Shown here: piece after piece, positions 1-8,783 of the stretch | Position numbering within the stretch: the first letter of the stretch is position 1 | Layout: the number at the start of each line of letters is the position of its first letter | From: JANOXC01 sp031418215 | Lineage (GTDB): Bacteria > Bacteroidota > Bacteroidia > AKYH767-A > OLB10 | Length of the DNA stretch: 38,572 nt | Reading direction: 5' to 3' | Assembly (NCBI GenBank): GCA_031418215.1 | Contig: JANOXC010000161.1 | Span: 1-38,572, forward strand | Translations under genes and position numbers: made by a program | Notes under the pieces: generated by a model | The model's input: the letters and a program-made list of their open reading frames with translations, nothing else | What the model was told of the DNA's origin: nothing | Database searches by the model: none

Positions 1-932
1 CCATGGTGGTTGAACCGGAAGCGCTGGAAAGAAAGGTTTTTGTTACCGGAAGCATCCTGCCAAATGAAGAAGTAGCCTTAGTTCCGGAAACATCAGGGAA
101 AATAACGCATCTGAATTTTAAAGAAGTGAGCATTGTCAATAAAGGAGATTTATTGGTAAAAATCAATGATGCTGACTTACAAGCGCAATTGAAAAAACTG
201 AAAGCTCAAGAAGCACTTGCAAGCGAAAAGGAAAAAAGACAGAAAAGGGTTTTGGAGATCAATGGTATCAGCAAAGAGGAATACGAGGTCGCACTTAATT
301 CACTGGAGTCAATTCAAGCTGATATTGAATATACTCGGGCACAAATTGCAAAGACAGAAATTCATGCCCCTTTTACCGGCATGGTTGGCCTACGAAGTGT
401 GAGTGAAGGAAGTTATATAACTCCATTGTCGAAGATCGCCATGCTACAACAGATCGATCCTGTGAAAATAGATTTTTCTGTACCTGAAAAATATGCCGGA
501 ATGATGAAAGAAGGCAATACCATCCGTTTTTCATTAGAGGAAAATCAGGCTTCCTACGAAGCTAAGATTACGGGATTAGAACCAAGAGTAGACGTTAACA
601 GCAGAACCATTAATGCAAGGGCACTTTGTCCTAATAAACAAAATAAAATACTTCCGGGTTCATTTGCTACCATTGAAATTATATTAACCGGAACCGACAG
701 TAGTCTGATGATACCCACAGAATCACTGATTCCTGTATTGAAAGGATATAAAGTATTTGTAAGCAGAAATGGCAAGGCAGAAGAAGTAAGAGTTGTTGCA
801 GGCGTTCGCACGAGAAACAGGGTACAAATCATTCAGGGATTGCAACAAGGTGATTCAGTTATTACCAGTGGAATCATGCAAGTGAAAGCAGGCAGCGCAG
901 TCAAAATTATTCGTAATTCATTGGCGGAGTGA
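1..932 (+). CDS. RND efflux periplasmic adaptor (HlyD/AcrA family), 5' partial
   Basis: Membrane fusion protein that links an inner membrane RND pump to a TolC-type outer membrane channel. The visible 309 residues begin inside the family pattern: a first beta/lipoyl segment (GSILPNEEV, then the lipoyl half-motif near residues 25-50), a helical hairpin at about residues 55-115, the second lipoyl half (EIHAPFTGMVG, about residues 119-129), then the beta-barrel and membrane-proximal domains to residue 309. Family members usually have 40-60 further N-terminal residues with a signal peptide or membrane anchor, so the ATG at position 3 is probably internal and the gene starts outside the window. 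Its TGA overlaps the GTG start of the pump gene by 4 nt, which indicates translational coupling in one operon. The substrate cannot be read from the sequence. Confidence 0.93.
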   Translation, partial: MVVEPEALERKVFVTGSILPNEEVALVPETSGKITHLNFKEVSIVNKGDLLVKINDADLQAQLKKLKAQEALASEKEKRQKRVLEINGISKEEYEVALNSLESIQADIEYTRAQIAKTEIHAPFTGMVGLRSVSEGSYITPLSKIAMLQQIDPVKIDFSVPEKYAGMMKEGNTIRFSLEENQASYEAKITGLEPRVDVNSRTINARALCPNKQNKILPGSFATIEIILTGTDSSLMIPTESLIPVLKGYKVFVSRNGKAEEVRVVAGVRTRNRVQIIQGLQQGDSVITSGIMQVKAGSAVKIIRNSLAE

Positions 933-3900
933 AAAACTTTTCCCACATTTTTATCAAGCGTCCCGTCCTCGCCATTGTGGTGAACCTGCTTGTCATTTTA
1001 TTTGGCGGTATCGGTTATACATTTTTAGGTGTGCGTGAGTATCCTTCCCTCGACCCTCCGGTGATAACAGTTAAAACCAATTACACAGGAGCCAATTCAG
1101 ACATTATCGAATCACAGGTTACCGAGCCACTTGAGAAATCCATCAATGGCATTGCGGGGATCCGTTCCATTACCTCAGCAAGTAACCAGGGAACTAGTAC
1201 CATCACTGTTGAATTTGAATTAGGTGCTGATATGGAAACAGCTGCTAATGATGTCCGCGATAAAGTTTCACAGGCAACAAAAGATCTTCCTCAGGATATT
1301 GACGGTATTCCAATCGTAACAAAGTCTGATGCCAATGCTGATGCAATCATTTCGATGACTGTTCGAAGCACATCGCGTTCGCATCTTGAGATCAGTGATT
1401 TTGCAGAAAATGTTTTAGCACAAAGACTCATCACCATACCCGGCGTAAGCACTGTACAAATTTGGGGACAGAAAAAATATTCCATGCGTATTTGGATGGA
1501 CCCTAAAAAAATGGCTGCTTATCATCTCACGCCAATTGATGTGCAACAGGCTATTCAAAAAGAAAATGTGGAGTTGCCAGCAGGAAAAATTTCAGGAGAT
1601 AAAACTGAACTGGCCATTCGTACAATTGGAAGACTTATTGATGAAAAAAGCTTTAATAATTTAATCATCAAAAGCGACAATAATAAAACTATATCACTTC
1701 AGGATATCGGCTATGCTGTTCTTGGTCCTGAGAATGAAGAAACTGTTTTACGAGAATCCAACATGCCGATGATCGGCCTCGGTGTTGTTCCGCAACCCGG
1801 CGCAAATTACATTGACATTGCTGATGAGTTTTACAAGCGCATGGAGCAAATAAAAAAAGATGTTCCTAAAGATTATAAAATCGATATCGCGCTTGATAAT
1901 ACTCGTTTTGTAAAACGCTCAATTAAAGAAGTTGCTGAAACAATACTTATTGCGCTCGTGCTTGTCATCCTGATCATTTATCTGTTTTTCCGTGACTGGC
2001 TGGTAGCCTTGCGTCCACTCATTGATATTCCTGTTTCGTTAATCGGGGCATTTTTTATTATGTATCTGATGGGATTTTCTGTAAACATTCTTACACTGCT
2101 TGCCATCGTTTTGGCAACAGGTTTGGTAGTGGATGATGGAATTGTAGTTACAGAGAATATATATAAAAAGGTAGAAGAAGGAATGTCGCCTTTGGAAGCT
2201 GCATATAAAGGTACCAGTGAAATCATTTTCGCTATTATATCTACTTCTATCACACTTGCTGTCGTTTTTCTTCCGGTGATATTCTTAGAGGGATTTGTAG
2301 GCAGGCTTTTTCGAGAATTCGGAATTGTAATTGCTTCTGCCGTACTGATATCAGCATTTGTTTCGCTGACTTTGACTCCAATGTTGAATGTAAAATTGAT
2401 TCGTGTAAAGAAAAAACAAAGTAGGTTTTATGTAAAGACAGAAGTGTTTTTTGAAAACATGATAAACAATTACCGCGATTCGCTTACTTCATTTATGAAA
2501 AGGAAATGGCTGGCTGTTGTCATCATTTTTGCCTGTATGGGGATGATTTATTTATTTAATTCATTACTACCTTCAGAACTGTCGCCATTGGAAGACAGAA
2601 GTTTAATCAGGTTAGCTGTTATTGCACCGGAAGGATCTTCCTACGATTACACCGACAACTTTATGCAGAAACTGGCGGTGTTTGTGAATGATTCAATTCC
2701 TGAAAAAAGAATTTGCCTTACAGTTACTGCTCCTGCATTTGCAGGTTCAGGCGCTGTAAACACAGGCTTTGTCCGCATTGGTCTGGAAGATCCTGAGAAC
2801 CGTAAGCGAACACAACAACAAATTGCAGGCTATCTTAATAAAACTGTTACGAACTACTCCGAAGCTAAAATACTTGTCTTACAAGAGCAAACCATTTCAT
2901 TGGGATTAGCTGCAAGAACATCATTGCCCGTACAGTTTGTTTTGCAGGCTCCGAACTTGCAGAAATTGAAAGAAGTTATTCCTTCTTTCATGGAAGAAGT
3001 CAGCAAGAGCAATGTCTTTCAGGGTATAGATGTAAATTTAAAATTCAATCGTCCTGAGTTAGTTGTGTCCATCGACCGCGACAAAGCAAAATCATTGGGT
3101 CTTTCTATTATGGAAATCGGACAAACCATTCAATTGGCGTTTAGCGGACAACGATTCGGTTATTTTATGATGAATGGAAAACAGTACCAGGTAATCGGGC
3201 AGGTTGACAGGGAAAACCGCGATGAACCGCTTGATTTGAAATCATTGTATTTGAGAAACAACTCCGGAGAATTAATTCAACTAGACAACATTGTAAAAAT
3301 ACAGGAGCAAAGTAATCCGCCTCAATTGTATCACTTCAACCGCTACATGTCGGCAACTGTTTCTGCAGGATTGGCACCGGGAAAAACCATTGGTGATGGT
3401 ATTGATGAGATGAAAAGAATTGATGCAAAAGTGCTTAATGAATCATTTTCCACCGCCCTTGCCGGACCGTCACGTGATTTTTCAGAAAGCACTTCAAATG
3501 TTCAATTCGCATTTATACTCGCTTTGATTTTGATTTATCTCGTACTCGCTGCACAGTTTGAAAGTTTTGTCGATCCGTTTATCATCATGCTTACAGTCCC
3601 ATTAGCCATTGCTGGTGCTTATTTATCGCTTTGGTATTTCAATCAGACCTTAAACATTTTTTCTGAGATTGGAATTATCATGCTTGTTGGACTTGTTACT
3701 AAAAATGGAATATTGATTGTTGAATTTGCCAATCAATTACAGGAAAAAGGAAAAACAAAAGCCATTGCCATTCACGAAGCTGCTGCCATGCGCTTAAGGC
3801 CCATTTTAATGACCAGTCTTGCCACGGCGCTGGGTGCATTACCAATTGCATTAGCGCTTGGAGCCGGAGCCAAGAGCCGCATGGGAATGGGAATTGTGGT

Positions 3901-3997
3901 TGTTGGCGGCGTATTGTTTTCATTAATGTTGACTTTGTATGTAATTCCTGTGATGTATACTTTATTATCAAAAACAAAGAAGCATGAGGAAACATAA
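929..3997 (+). CDS. RND multidrug efflux pump, inner membrane transporter (AcrB/HAE1-like)
   Basis: Proton-driven exporter of the HAE1 RND family, 1022 residues, the usual full length. It has the two-fold family layout: a TM helix at residues 11-33, a large periplasmic loop, a TM bundle at about 335-540, a second periplasmic loop, and a TM bundle from about 865. The proton-relay residues are present: Asp402-Asp403 in TM4 (motif GLVVDDGIVVTENI) and Lys925 in TM10 (GLVTKNGILIVEFAN). The periplasmic motif SQVTEPLEKSINGI (residues 62-75) is typical of the porter domain. The GTG start overlaps the adaptor stop, and the 3' end overlaps the TolC-like gene by 14 nt, so adaptor, pump and channel form one coupled operon. 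The lack of divergence from AcrB/MexB-like pumps suggests a drug or lipophilic substrate rather than a metal, but the substrate is unknown. Confidence 0.97.
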   Translation: MKNFSHIFIKRPVLAIVVNLLVILFGGIGYTFLGVREYPSLDPPVITVKTNYTGANSDIIESQVTEPLEKSINGIAGIRSITSASNQGTSTITVEFELGADMETAANDVRDKVSQATKDLPQDIDGIPIVTKSDANADAIISMTVRSTSRSHLEISDFAENVLAQRLITIPGVSTVQIWGQKKYSMRIWMDPKKMAAYHLTPIDVQQAIQKENVELPAGKISGDKTELAIRTIGRLIDEKSFNNLIIKSDNNKTISLQDIGYAVLGPENEETVLRESNMPMIGLGVVPQPGANYIDIADEFYKRMEQIKKDVPKDYKIDIALDNTRFVKRSIKEVAETILIALVLVILIIYLFFRDWLVALRPLIDIPVSLIGAFFIMYLMGFSVNILTLLAIVLATGLVVDDGIVVTENIYKKVEEGMSPLEAAYKGTSEIIFAIISTSITLAVVFLPVIFLEGFVGRLFREFGIVIASAVLISAFVSLTLTPMLNVKLIRVKKKQSRFYVKTEVFFENMINNYRDSLTSFMKRKWLAVVIIFACMGMIYLFNSLLPSELSPLEDRSLIRLAVIAPEGSSYDYTDNFMQKLAVFVNDSIPEKRICLTVTAPAFAGSGAVNTGFVRIGLEDPENRKRTQQQIAGYLNKTVTNYSEAKILVLQEQTISLGLAARTSLPVQFVLQAPNLQKLKEVIPSFMEEVSKSNVFQGIDVNLKFNRPELVVSIDRDKAKSLGLSIMEIGQTIQLAFSGQRFGYFMMNGKQYQVIGQVDRENRDEPLDLKSLYLRNNSGELIQLDNIVKIQEQSNPPQLYHFNRYMSATVSAGLAPGKTIGDGIDEMKRIDAKVLNESFSTALAGPSRDFSESTSNVQFAFILALILIYLVLAAQFESFVDPFIIMLTVPLAIAGAYLSLWYFNQTLNIFSEIGIIMLVGLVTKNGILIVEFANQLQEKGKTKAIAIHEAAAMRLRPILMTSLATALGALPIALALGAGAKSRMGMGIVVVGGVLFSLMLTLYVIPVMYTLLSKTKKHEET

Positions 3998-5288
3998 TCT
4001 AGTTCTCGTCGCCTTTTGTTTGCTCACTCAATTCACCTTTGGACAGGGAATACTTTCACTGCAAAAGGCAATTGAAATTGCGTTAAAAAATAATTATGCC
4101 ATCACTATTGCAACCAATGAGTCACAAATAGCAAAGAACAATGCCACCATTGGAAATGCCGGGATGTTACCGGAAATTTCTCTTTACGGTGCTAGAAATT
4201 ATACTGGCAGTAATACCAAACAAGAATATCAAAACGACAGCTTATTGAATAGAAGCGGCGTGAACGCTGATAATGCAGCTGCAGGCATTGCTTTAAAATG
4301 GACATTGTTTGACGGGTTGAGAATGTTTGCTGATTTTAACAGGTTGAAGGAGTTAAATGTAATGGGCGAATTGCAAGCCAAGCTTAAGATTGAAAATACT
4401 GTTGAAGAAATCATTGTTTCCTATTACAGCATCGTTAAACAAAAACGACTCATTGGAGCGTTAGACAGTGCCCTTACCATTTATGCTGAAAGGGTAAGAA
4501 TTGCAGAGGAGAAATTTACTATAGGAAACGGATCAAAATCAGATTTGCTTCAGGCCAAGGTTGATTTAAATGAACAAAAGTCCAACATGCTTAAGGAAAG
4601 AGTTGCATTCAAATCCGAAAAATTAACATTTAATCAATTACTTGCGCAAAAAACAGAAACAGATTTTGATGTATTGAATGAAATTGAAGTTAACAAAACA
4701 TTACAACTGGCAGAAACAAAAGACTCCATGTTGAATAACAATAAATCGCTCCTTTTTTATAACAGGAATGTTAATGCATTTCAATATTCATTGCGCGAAT
4801 CGCGTTCATTACAGTTGCCCCAATTAAGTTTTAGTACTGCTTACGACTTTTCACGCTCGAAAAATGAAGTAGGTTTTTTCCTTTTGAATCAGAATCTTGG
4901 TTATAATACCGGGCTCACATTAAGCTGGACATTATTCAATGGCTTGAATGTTAGAAGAGAAATAAAAAATTCACAGCTTATGCTGGAGAATGCGAAAATA
5001 ACATTGGATTATGAAAAATCGAAGTTGGAATCGGAATTACAGACTGCCTTTAACAATTATCAATACGCATTGGAAGCATTGTCATTAGAAGAAGAAAATG
5101 CAAAGCTTGCCCAGGAAAATGCTTCCATCATGCTGCAACGTTTTCAACTGGCTAGTGCCACAACTATTGAAGTTAAAACTGCACAACAAAGTTATACCGA
5201 TGGGCTTGATAGGCTTGTACAGGCACGTTTTGATGCTAAGGTTGCTGAGACATCTTTATTAAAATTGAAAGGGGAATTGGTGAAATAA
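3984..5288 (+). CDS. TolC-family outer membrane efflux channel
   Basis: Outer membrane factor that completes the tripartite efflux system with the two preceding genes. Its 434 residues start with a signal peptide (residues 1-20, cleavage likely after FTFG before Gln21). Two homologous OEP halves follow; each carries long heptad-rich helices and a short beta-strand region with the pattern LKWTLFDGLRMFADF (first half) and LSWTLFNGLNVRREI (second half). These paired W-T-L-F-D/N-G-L motifs are a hallmark of the family. The start lies within the 3' end of the pump gene. There is no lipobox, so it differs from the OprM-type lipoproteins. The next gene is on the other strand with only 13 nt between the stop codons. 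Confidence 0.95.
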   Translation: MRKHNLVLVAFCLLTQFTFGQGILSLQKAIEIALKNNYAITIATNESQIAKNNATIGNAGMLPEISLYGARNYTGSNTKQEYQNDSLLNRSGVNADNAAAGIALKWTLFDGLRMFADFNRLKELNVMGELQAKLKIENTVEEIIVSYYSIVKQKRLIGALDSALTIYAERVRIAEEKFTIGNGSKSDLLQAKVDLNEQKSNMLKERVAFKSEKLTFNQLLAQKTETDFDVLNEIEVNKTLQLAETKDSMLNNNKSLLFYNRNVNAFQYSLRESRSLQLPQLSFSTAYDFSRSKNEVGFFLLNQNLGYNTGLTLSWTLFNGLNVRREIKNSQLMLENAKITLDYEKSKLESELQTAFNNYQYALEALSLEEENAKLAQENASIMLQRFQLASATTIEVKTAQQSYTDGLDRLVQARFDAKVAETSLLKLKGELVK

Positions 5289-5301
5289 AATTTAATGATT
5301 T

Positions 5302-6528
5302 TCAAAACCTTGCCGCCATTAATAAATTCAAATCCCTGAAAGGCAGATTACATAATTCAGCAACATATTTATTGGTAACGGTGCCGCGATACAAATAAGC
5401 GGAATTGCGTGTGTATTTATCTTTCCAAAGCAATTCATCAATGCCTCCCTCCTGTCCGATATTTAATAAAATAGGAGTGAAAATATTACTTAAAGCATGT
5501 GATGCTGTTCTTGCCACGCGTGATGCAATGTTTGGAACACAATAATGAATGACACCATATTTTCTGAAAATCGGGTTGTTGTGATTGGTTACTTCACTTG
5601 TTTCAAAACACCCCCCCTGATCGATGCTTACATCAATGATCACAGAACCAAAATGCATTTCACTTACCATTTCTTCAGTAATAACAACTGGTGCCCTACC
5701 CTCTTTGCCTATCATGGCGCCAATGGCGACGTCGCAGGTTCGCAATGCCTTTAACAAAGCTGTTGGATTAAGAGTTGAAGTATAAAGCCTAGTTCCCAGG
5801 TTTTTCTGCATCCTACGAAGTTTATATAAGGAGTTGTCGAATACCTTAACATTTGCACCCAATCCCATTGCAGCACGGGCGGCATATTCACTCACTGTAC
5901 CTGCACCAATAATAACCACTTCCGTTGGTGGAATACCGGTTACGCCTCCCAGCAATTCACCTTTACCACCAGTTGATTTACTCATATATTCAGATGCAAT
6001 GAGAATGGAAGCACAGCCTACAATTTCACTCATGGCTTGTATAACAGGATATATATCCGTTTCATCACGTATAAATTCAAACGCCAATGCAGTGATTTTT
6101 TTGGAACTCATCTTGTTGATGTATCCTTCAGGTTGCATGCCGATTTGTAAAATGGATAAAAGCGCCTGCTTGTCCTTAAACATATCCAGTTCCTCCATTG
6201 ATGGAGGTGCGATTTTTAAAACTAAATCACATTTGGTATAGATATCATTTGCAGTATAGGCAATCTGCGCACCGGCCTCACTATAATCGGAATCTGTAAA
6301 GTTGGCATTGTTACCGGCACCTGTTTCAATTAATATATCATGACCATTGCTGACCAGCAATGCAACCGATTCTGGGATGAGTGGGACACGATTTTCCTGG
6401 AAAGAAATTTCCTTCGGAATGCCGATATATAATTCCTTCTTGAGTTTACTGATTTCCTGTACCGATTCCTGGGGCATTAGTACACCTTGTTGTGCCAATG
6501 CTGCCATCCCGCTGATATTTTTTGCCAT
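5302..6528 (-). CDS. alanine dehydrogenase / transhydrogenase-alpha-like NAD(P)-binding protein
   Basis: Member of the AlaDh/PNT family. The chosen start (MAKNISG) gives 408 residues; an upstream ATG would add 11 hydrophobic residues of doubtful value. The N-terminal domain holds GIPKE and ENRVPLIPES, with Arg47 matching the substrate-binding Arg15 of mycobacterial alanine dehydrogenase. The Rossmann domain carries VVIIGAGTVSEYAAR and the conserved VSIDQGGCFE. Two catalytic positions differ: alignment by eye places Ala107 at the catalytic Lys75 (DLVLKIAPP against DLLLKVKEP) and Gln128 at the catalytic His96 (LSILQIG against FTFLHLA). It also has about 30 extra N-terminal residues. Fold membership is secure; alanine dehydrogenase activity is doubtful, and a transhydrogenase-like or regulatory nucleotide-binding role is possible. 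It lies 59 nt downstream of tsaE on the same strand, possibly in the same transcript as porX-tsaE. Confidence 0.85.
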   Translation of the reverse strand: MAKNISGMAALAQQGVLMPQESVQEISKLKKELYIGIPKEISFQENRVPLIPESVALLVSNGHDILIETGAGNNANFTDSDYSEAGAQIAYTANDIYTKCDLVLKIAPPSMEELDMFKDKQALLSILQIGMQPEGYINKMSSKKITALAFEFIRDETDIYPVIQAMSEIVGCASILIASEYMSKSTGGKGELLGGVTGIPPTEVVIIGAGTVSEYAARAAMGLGANVKVFDNSLYKLRRMQKNLGTRLYTSTLNPTALLKALRTCDVAIGAMIGKEGRAPVVITEEMVSEMHFGSVIIDVSIDQGGCFETSEVTNHNNPIFRKYGVIHYCVPNIASRVARTASHALSNIFTPILLNIGQEGGIDELLWKDKYTRNSAYLYRGTVTNKYVAELCNLPFRDLNLLMAARF

Positions 6529-6587
6529 AATTGATATAAAAAGAATCGTGAAAGGATACAATGAAAAAACTAAAAGTAAGTGAAAAG

Positions 6588-7010
6588 TTAATCAGTTACC
6601 ATCCTAATTTCCCGTATTCCATTTTCCGAAGTGATAAAAATAGTCGCTTTCGGGAAATCAAGCAAACTTTCTATTTTTTCGGGCCATTCCACAAAGCAAT
6701 AATTGTTGTCAAAGAAAAAATGCTCATAACCTATGTCGTAAGCCTCCGACTCCTTTTTTATCCTGTAAAAATCGAAATGATAAACAGGTTCTCCGTTGCG
6801 GCGCCGGTATTCATTCATAATGGAAAAAGTAGGACTACTTGCCTCGTCCTCCACCTCCAATGATTTGCACAAAGCCTTTACCAGCGCGGTTTTCCCGACT
6901 CCCATTTCGCCAAACAAAGCAAAAAAACGGAAGTCACCGGCATCCTTTAATATGTTACCGGCAACATGCGCTAATTGAAACAGGTCCTTCGCTGAATATT
7001 TATACTTCAT
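6588..7010 (-). CDS. tsaE: tRNA threonylcarbamoyladenosine biosynthesis ATPase TsaE
   Basis: P-loop ATPase that works with TsaB and TsaD in making the t6A37 modification of ANN-decoding tRNAs in the cytoplasm. The 140 residues match the usual family size. The Walker A motif GEMGVGKT is at residues 34-41. The family motifs SSPTFSIMNEY (about residues 58-68) and YHFDFYRI, then FVEWPEK, follow in the expected order. Its start overlaps the end of porX by 4 nt, so it is translationally coupled to it. No other t6A gene is in the window. The link with porX reflects conserved Bacteroidota gene order rather than a known shared function. Confidence 0.96.
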   Translation of the reverse strand: MKYKYSAKDLFQLAHVAGNILKDAGDFRFFALFGEMGVGKTALVKALCKSLEVEDEASSPTFSIMNEYRRRNGEPVYHFDFYRIKKESEAYDIGYEHFFFDNNYCFVEWPEKIESLLDFPKATIFITSENGIREIRMVTD

Positions 7011-8569
7011 ACCTTGCTGTGCAAAGTAATTACAGGAATGATCATCTCCTCCTGTGAAATGCCACCATGTTGAAAAGTGTTCCGATAATGATTGACGTAG
7101 TGATTGTAATTATTCGGATAGGCAAAGAACTTTTCCCCTTTGGCAAAAACAAATGTCTGGCTTACGTTAATCCTTGGCAGGAATACATCTGAAGGATTTT
7201 TAATTTCCAGTACATCCTTTTTCTCATAACTAAGGTTCTTGCCTTGTTTATAGCGCAGGTTGGTATTGGTATTGCGATCGCCCACTAATTTAGATGCTTC
7301 TTTCACCCTGATGGTACCATGATCGGTTGTGATAACCACTTTACAGGGTTTTTGGGCAATCTTCTTCAATGTTTCCAATAATGGCGAATGCTCAAACCAA
7401 CTCAATGTGATAGAACGGTAAGCCTTTTCATCATCTGCCAGTTCTCTGATGACCTGCATATCAGTTCGTGCATGGGAAAGCATGTCCACAAAATTATAAA
7501 CGATTACATTGAATTTATTCTGGAATAAGTTCATTGCCTTATCCGCGAGATCCTTCCCTGCATCAAAATTCGTGATCTTATGGTAGGAATATTTATAGGT
7601 TTTGCGAAGACGTTGCAATTGGTCGGCAAGGAAATCTTCTTCGTGAAGATTTTTGCCACCTTCTTCATCGTCATTAAACCACATCTTCGGGAAACGTTTT
7701 TCTATTTCACTTGGCAACAACCCTGCAAAAATGGAATTACGTGCATATTGTGTTGCTGTAGGCAATATGCTGCAATAAACATCTTCTTCATCCATTTTAA
7801 ACAAATCCAAAACAATTGGCTGTATGGTTTTCCATTGATCATAACGAAGGTTATCAATCAAAATAAAGAAGACCGGAACATCACCCTCATCAGCCAATGG
7901 CAATGCTTTTCTTTTTAATAGATTATGAGAAAGCAAAGGTGCTGTATCAGGATTCCGAAGCCAGTTAACATAATTGTTCTCCACAAACTTGCTGAAGAGC
8001 TGGTTTGCCTCATTCTTCTGCATGGTGAGGATGTCATACATGCTGGCATCCTCCGATTTCTCTAGTTCAATTTCCCAAAATACCAATTGCTTATATACCT
8101 CCACCCATTCATTGAAAGAGAGCTTATCACTCATATTCATTCCGATTTGACGGAACTGTTGTTGGTAAGAGGAAGTAGTTTTTTCGCTAACCAACCGTTT
8201 GTTATCAAGATTTTTTTTGATGGAAAGCAGGATTTGGTTCGGATTAACCGGCTTAATCAGGTAATCTGCTATCTTACTTCCAATAGCCTCTTCCATGATG
8301 GCTTCTTCCTCACTCTTGGTAATCATTATAACCGGAATATTGGACTTCAGATTCTTGATCTTTACCAATGTTTCCAGTCCGCTCAAACCAGGCATATTCT
8401 CATCCAGGAAAATAATATCAAAATCTCTTTTGGCCACCAGTTCCAATGCATCCTGTCCATTGGAGGTTGTTGTAACATCATAACCCTTGCTTTCGAGGAA
8501 TAAAACGTGCGGTTTCAATAGGTCTATTTCATCATCGGTCCACAAAATGGTGATTTTATCAGTTGGCAT
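7007..8569 (-). CDS. porX: PorX, T9SS two-component response regulator with PglZ/alkaline-phosphatase-like output domain
   Basis: Regulator of the Bacteroidota type IX secretion system, known in the family to be phosphorylated by PorY. The receiver domain covers residues 1-120 with acidic residues Asp12-Asp13, phosphoacceptor Asp56 (IIFLDENMPG), Thr84 and Lys106 (LIKPVNP). The C-terminal two thirds is a PglZ/alkaline-phosphatase-superfamily domain with metal-site motifs FFILIDNLRYDQW and VVITTDHGTIRV and the downstream GDRNTNTNLRY. I chose the internal ATG (MPTDKITILW), which gives 520 residues like other PorX proteins. An ATG 63 nt upstream would add residues unlike the family, and a good -7 promoter element lies between the two starts. 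tsaE overlaps its 3' end. Two T9SS cargo genes occur later in this window. Confidence 0.95.
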   Translation of the reverse strand: MPTDKITILWTDDEIDLLKPHVLFLESKGYDVTTTSNGQDALELVAKRDFDIIFLDENMPGLSGLETLVKIKNLKSNIPVIMITKSEEEAIMEEAIGSKIADYLIKPVNPNQILLSIKKNLDNKRLVSEKTTSSYQQQFRQIGMNMSDKLSFNEWVEVYKQLVFWEIELEKSEDASMYDILTMQKNEANQLFSKFVENNYVNWLRNPDTAPLLSHNLLKRKALPLADEGDVPVFFILIDNLRYDQWKTIQPIVLDLFKMDEEDVYCSILPTATQYARNSIFAGLLPSEIEKRFPKMWFNDDEEGGKNLHEEDFLADQLQRLRKTYKYSYHKITNFDAGKDLADKAMNLFQNKFNVIVYNFVDMLSHARTDMQVIRELADDEKAYRSITLSWFEHSPLLETLKKIAQKPCKVVITTDHGTIRVKEASKLVGDRNTNTNLRYKQGKNLSYEKKDVLEIKNPSDVFLPRINVSQTFVFAKGEKFFAYPNNYNHYVNHYRNTFQHGGISQEEMIIPVITLHSKV

Positions 8570-8616
8570 ATTGCTATCTTGGTAATTGAGGGTTGAATTC
8601 TGATTAAATGTTTTTG

Positions 8617-8624
8617 CAAATGTA
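8617..8624 (-). promoter_or_regulatory. putative -7 promoter element of porX
   Basis: On the minus strand this reads TACATTTG, a match to the Bacteroidota -7 consensus TAnnTTTG, 47 nt upstream of the chosen porX ATG. I see no TTG at the ideal 19-21 nt further upstream, so the -33 element is weak or absent. Its place downstream of the alternative ATG supports the shorter PorX. Confidence 0.5.
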
Positions 8625-8783
8625 ACGGGCATATACGTTGGTATTTAGAGTTTGTTGAACAATGAACGATATTTGCCCACATTAATTATTAGTCAACAAC
8701 ATAATTTATCATAATTGTCTTGCAATCACCATTAATTACTTATCCTGAGCGTTCAATTCTCAAAACAATTGCTTTAAGGCCCA

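Noticed and set aside
5545..6241. Plus-strand ORFs of 69 and 135 codons opposite the alanine-dehydrogenase-like gene
   Set aside because: They are antisense shadows of a conserved coding sequence and show no domain or signal of their own.
7580..8503. Plus-strand ORFs of 112 and 138 codons opposite porX
   Set aside because: Antisense shadows; porX is clearly coding over the whole stretch.
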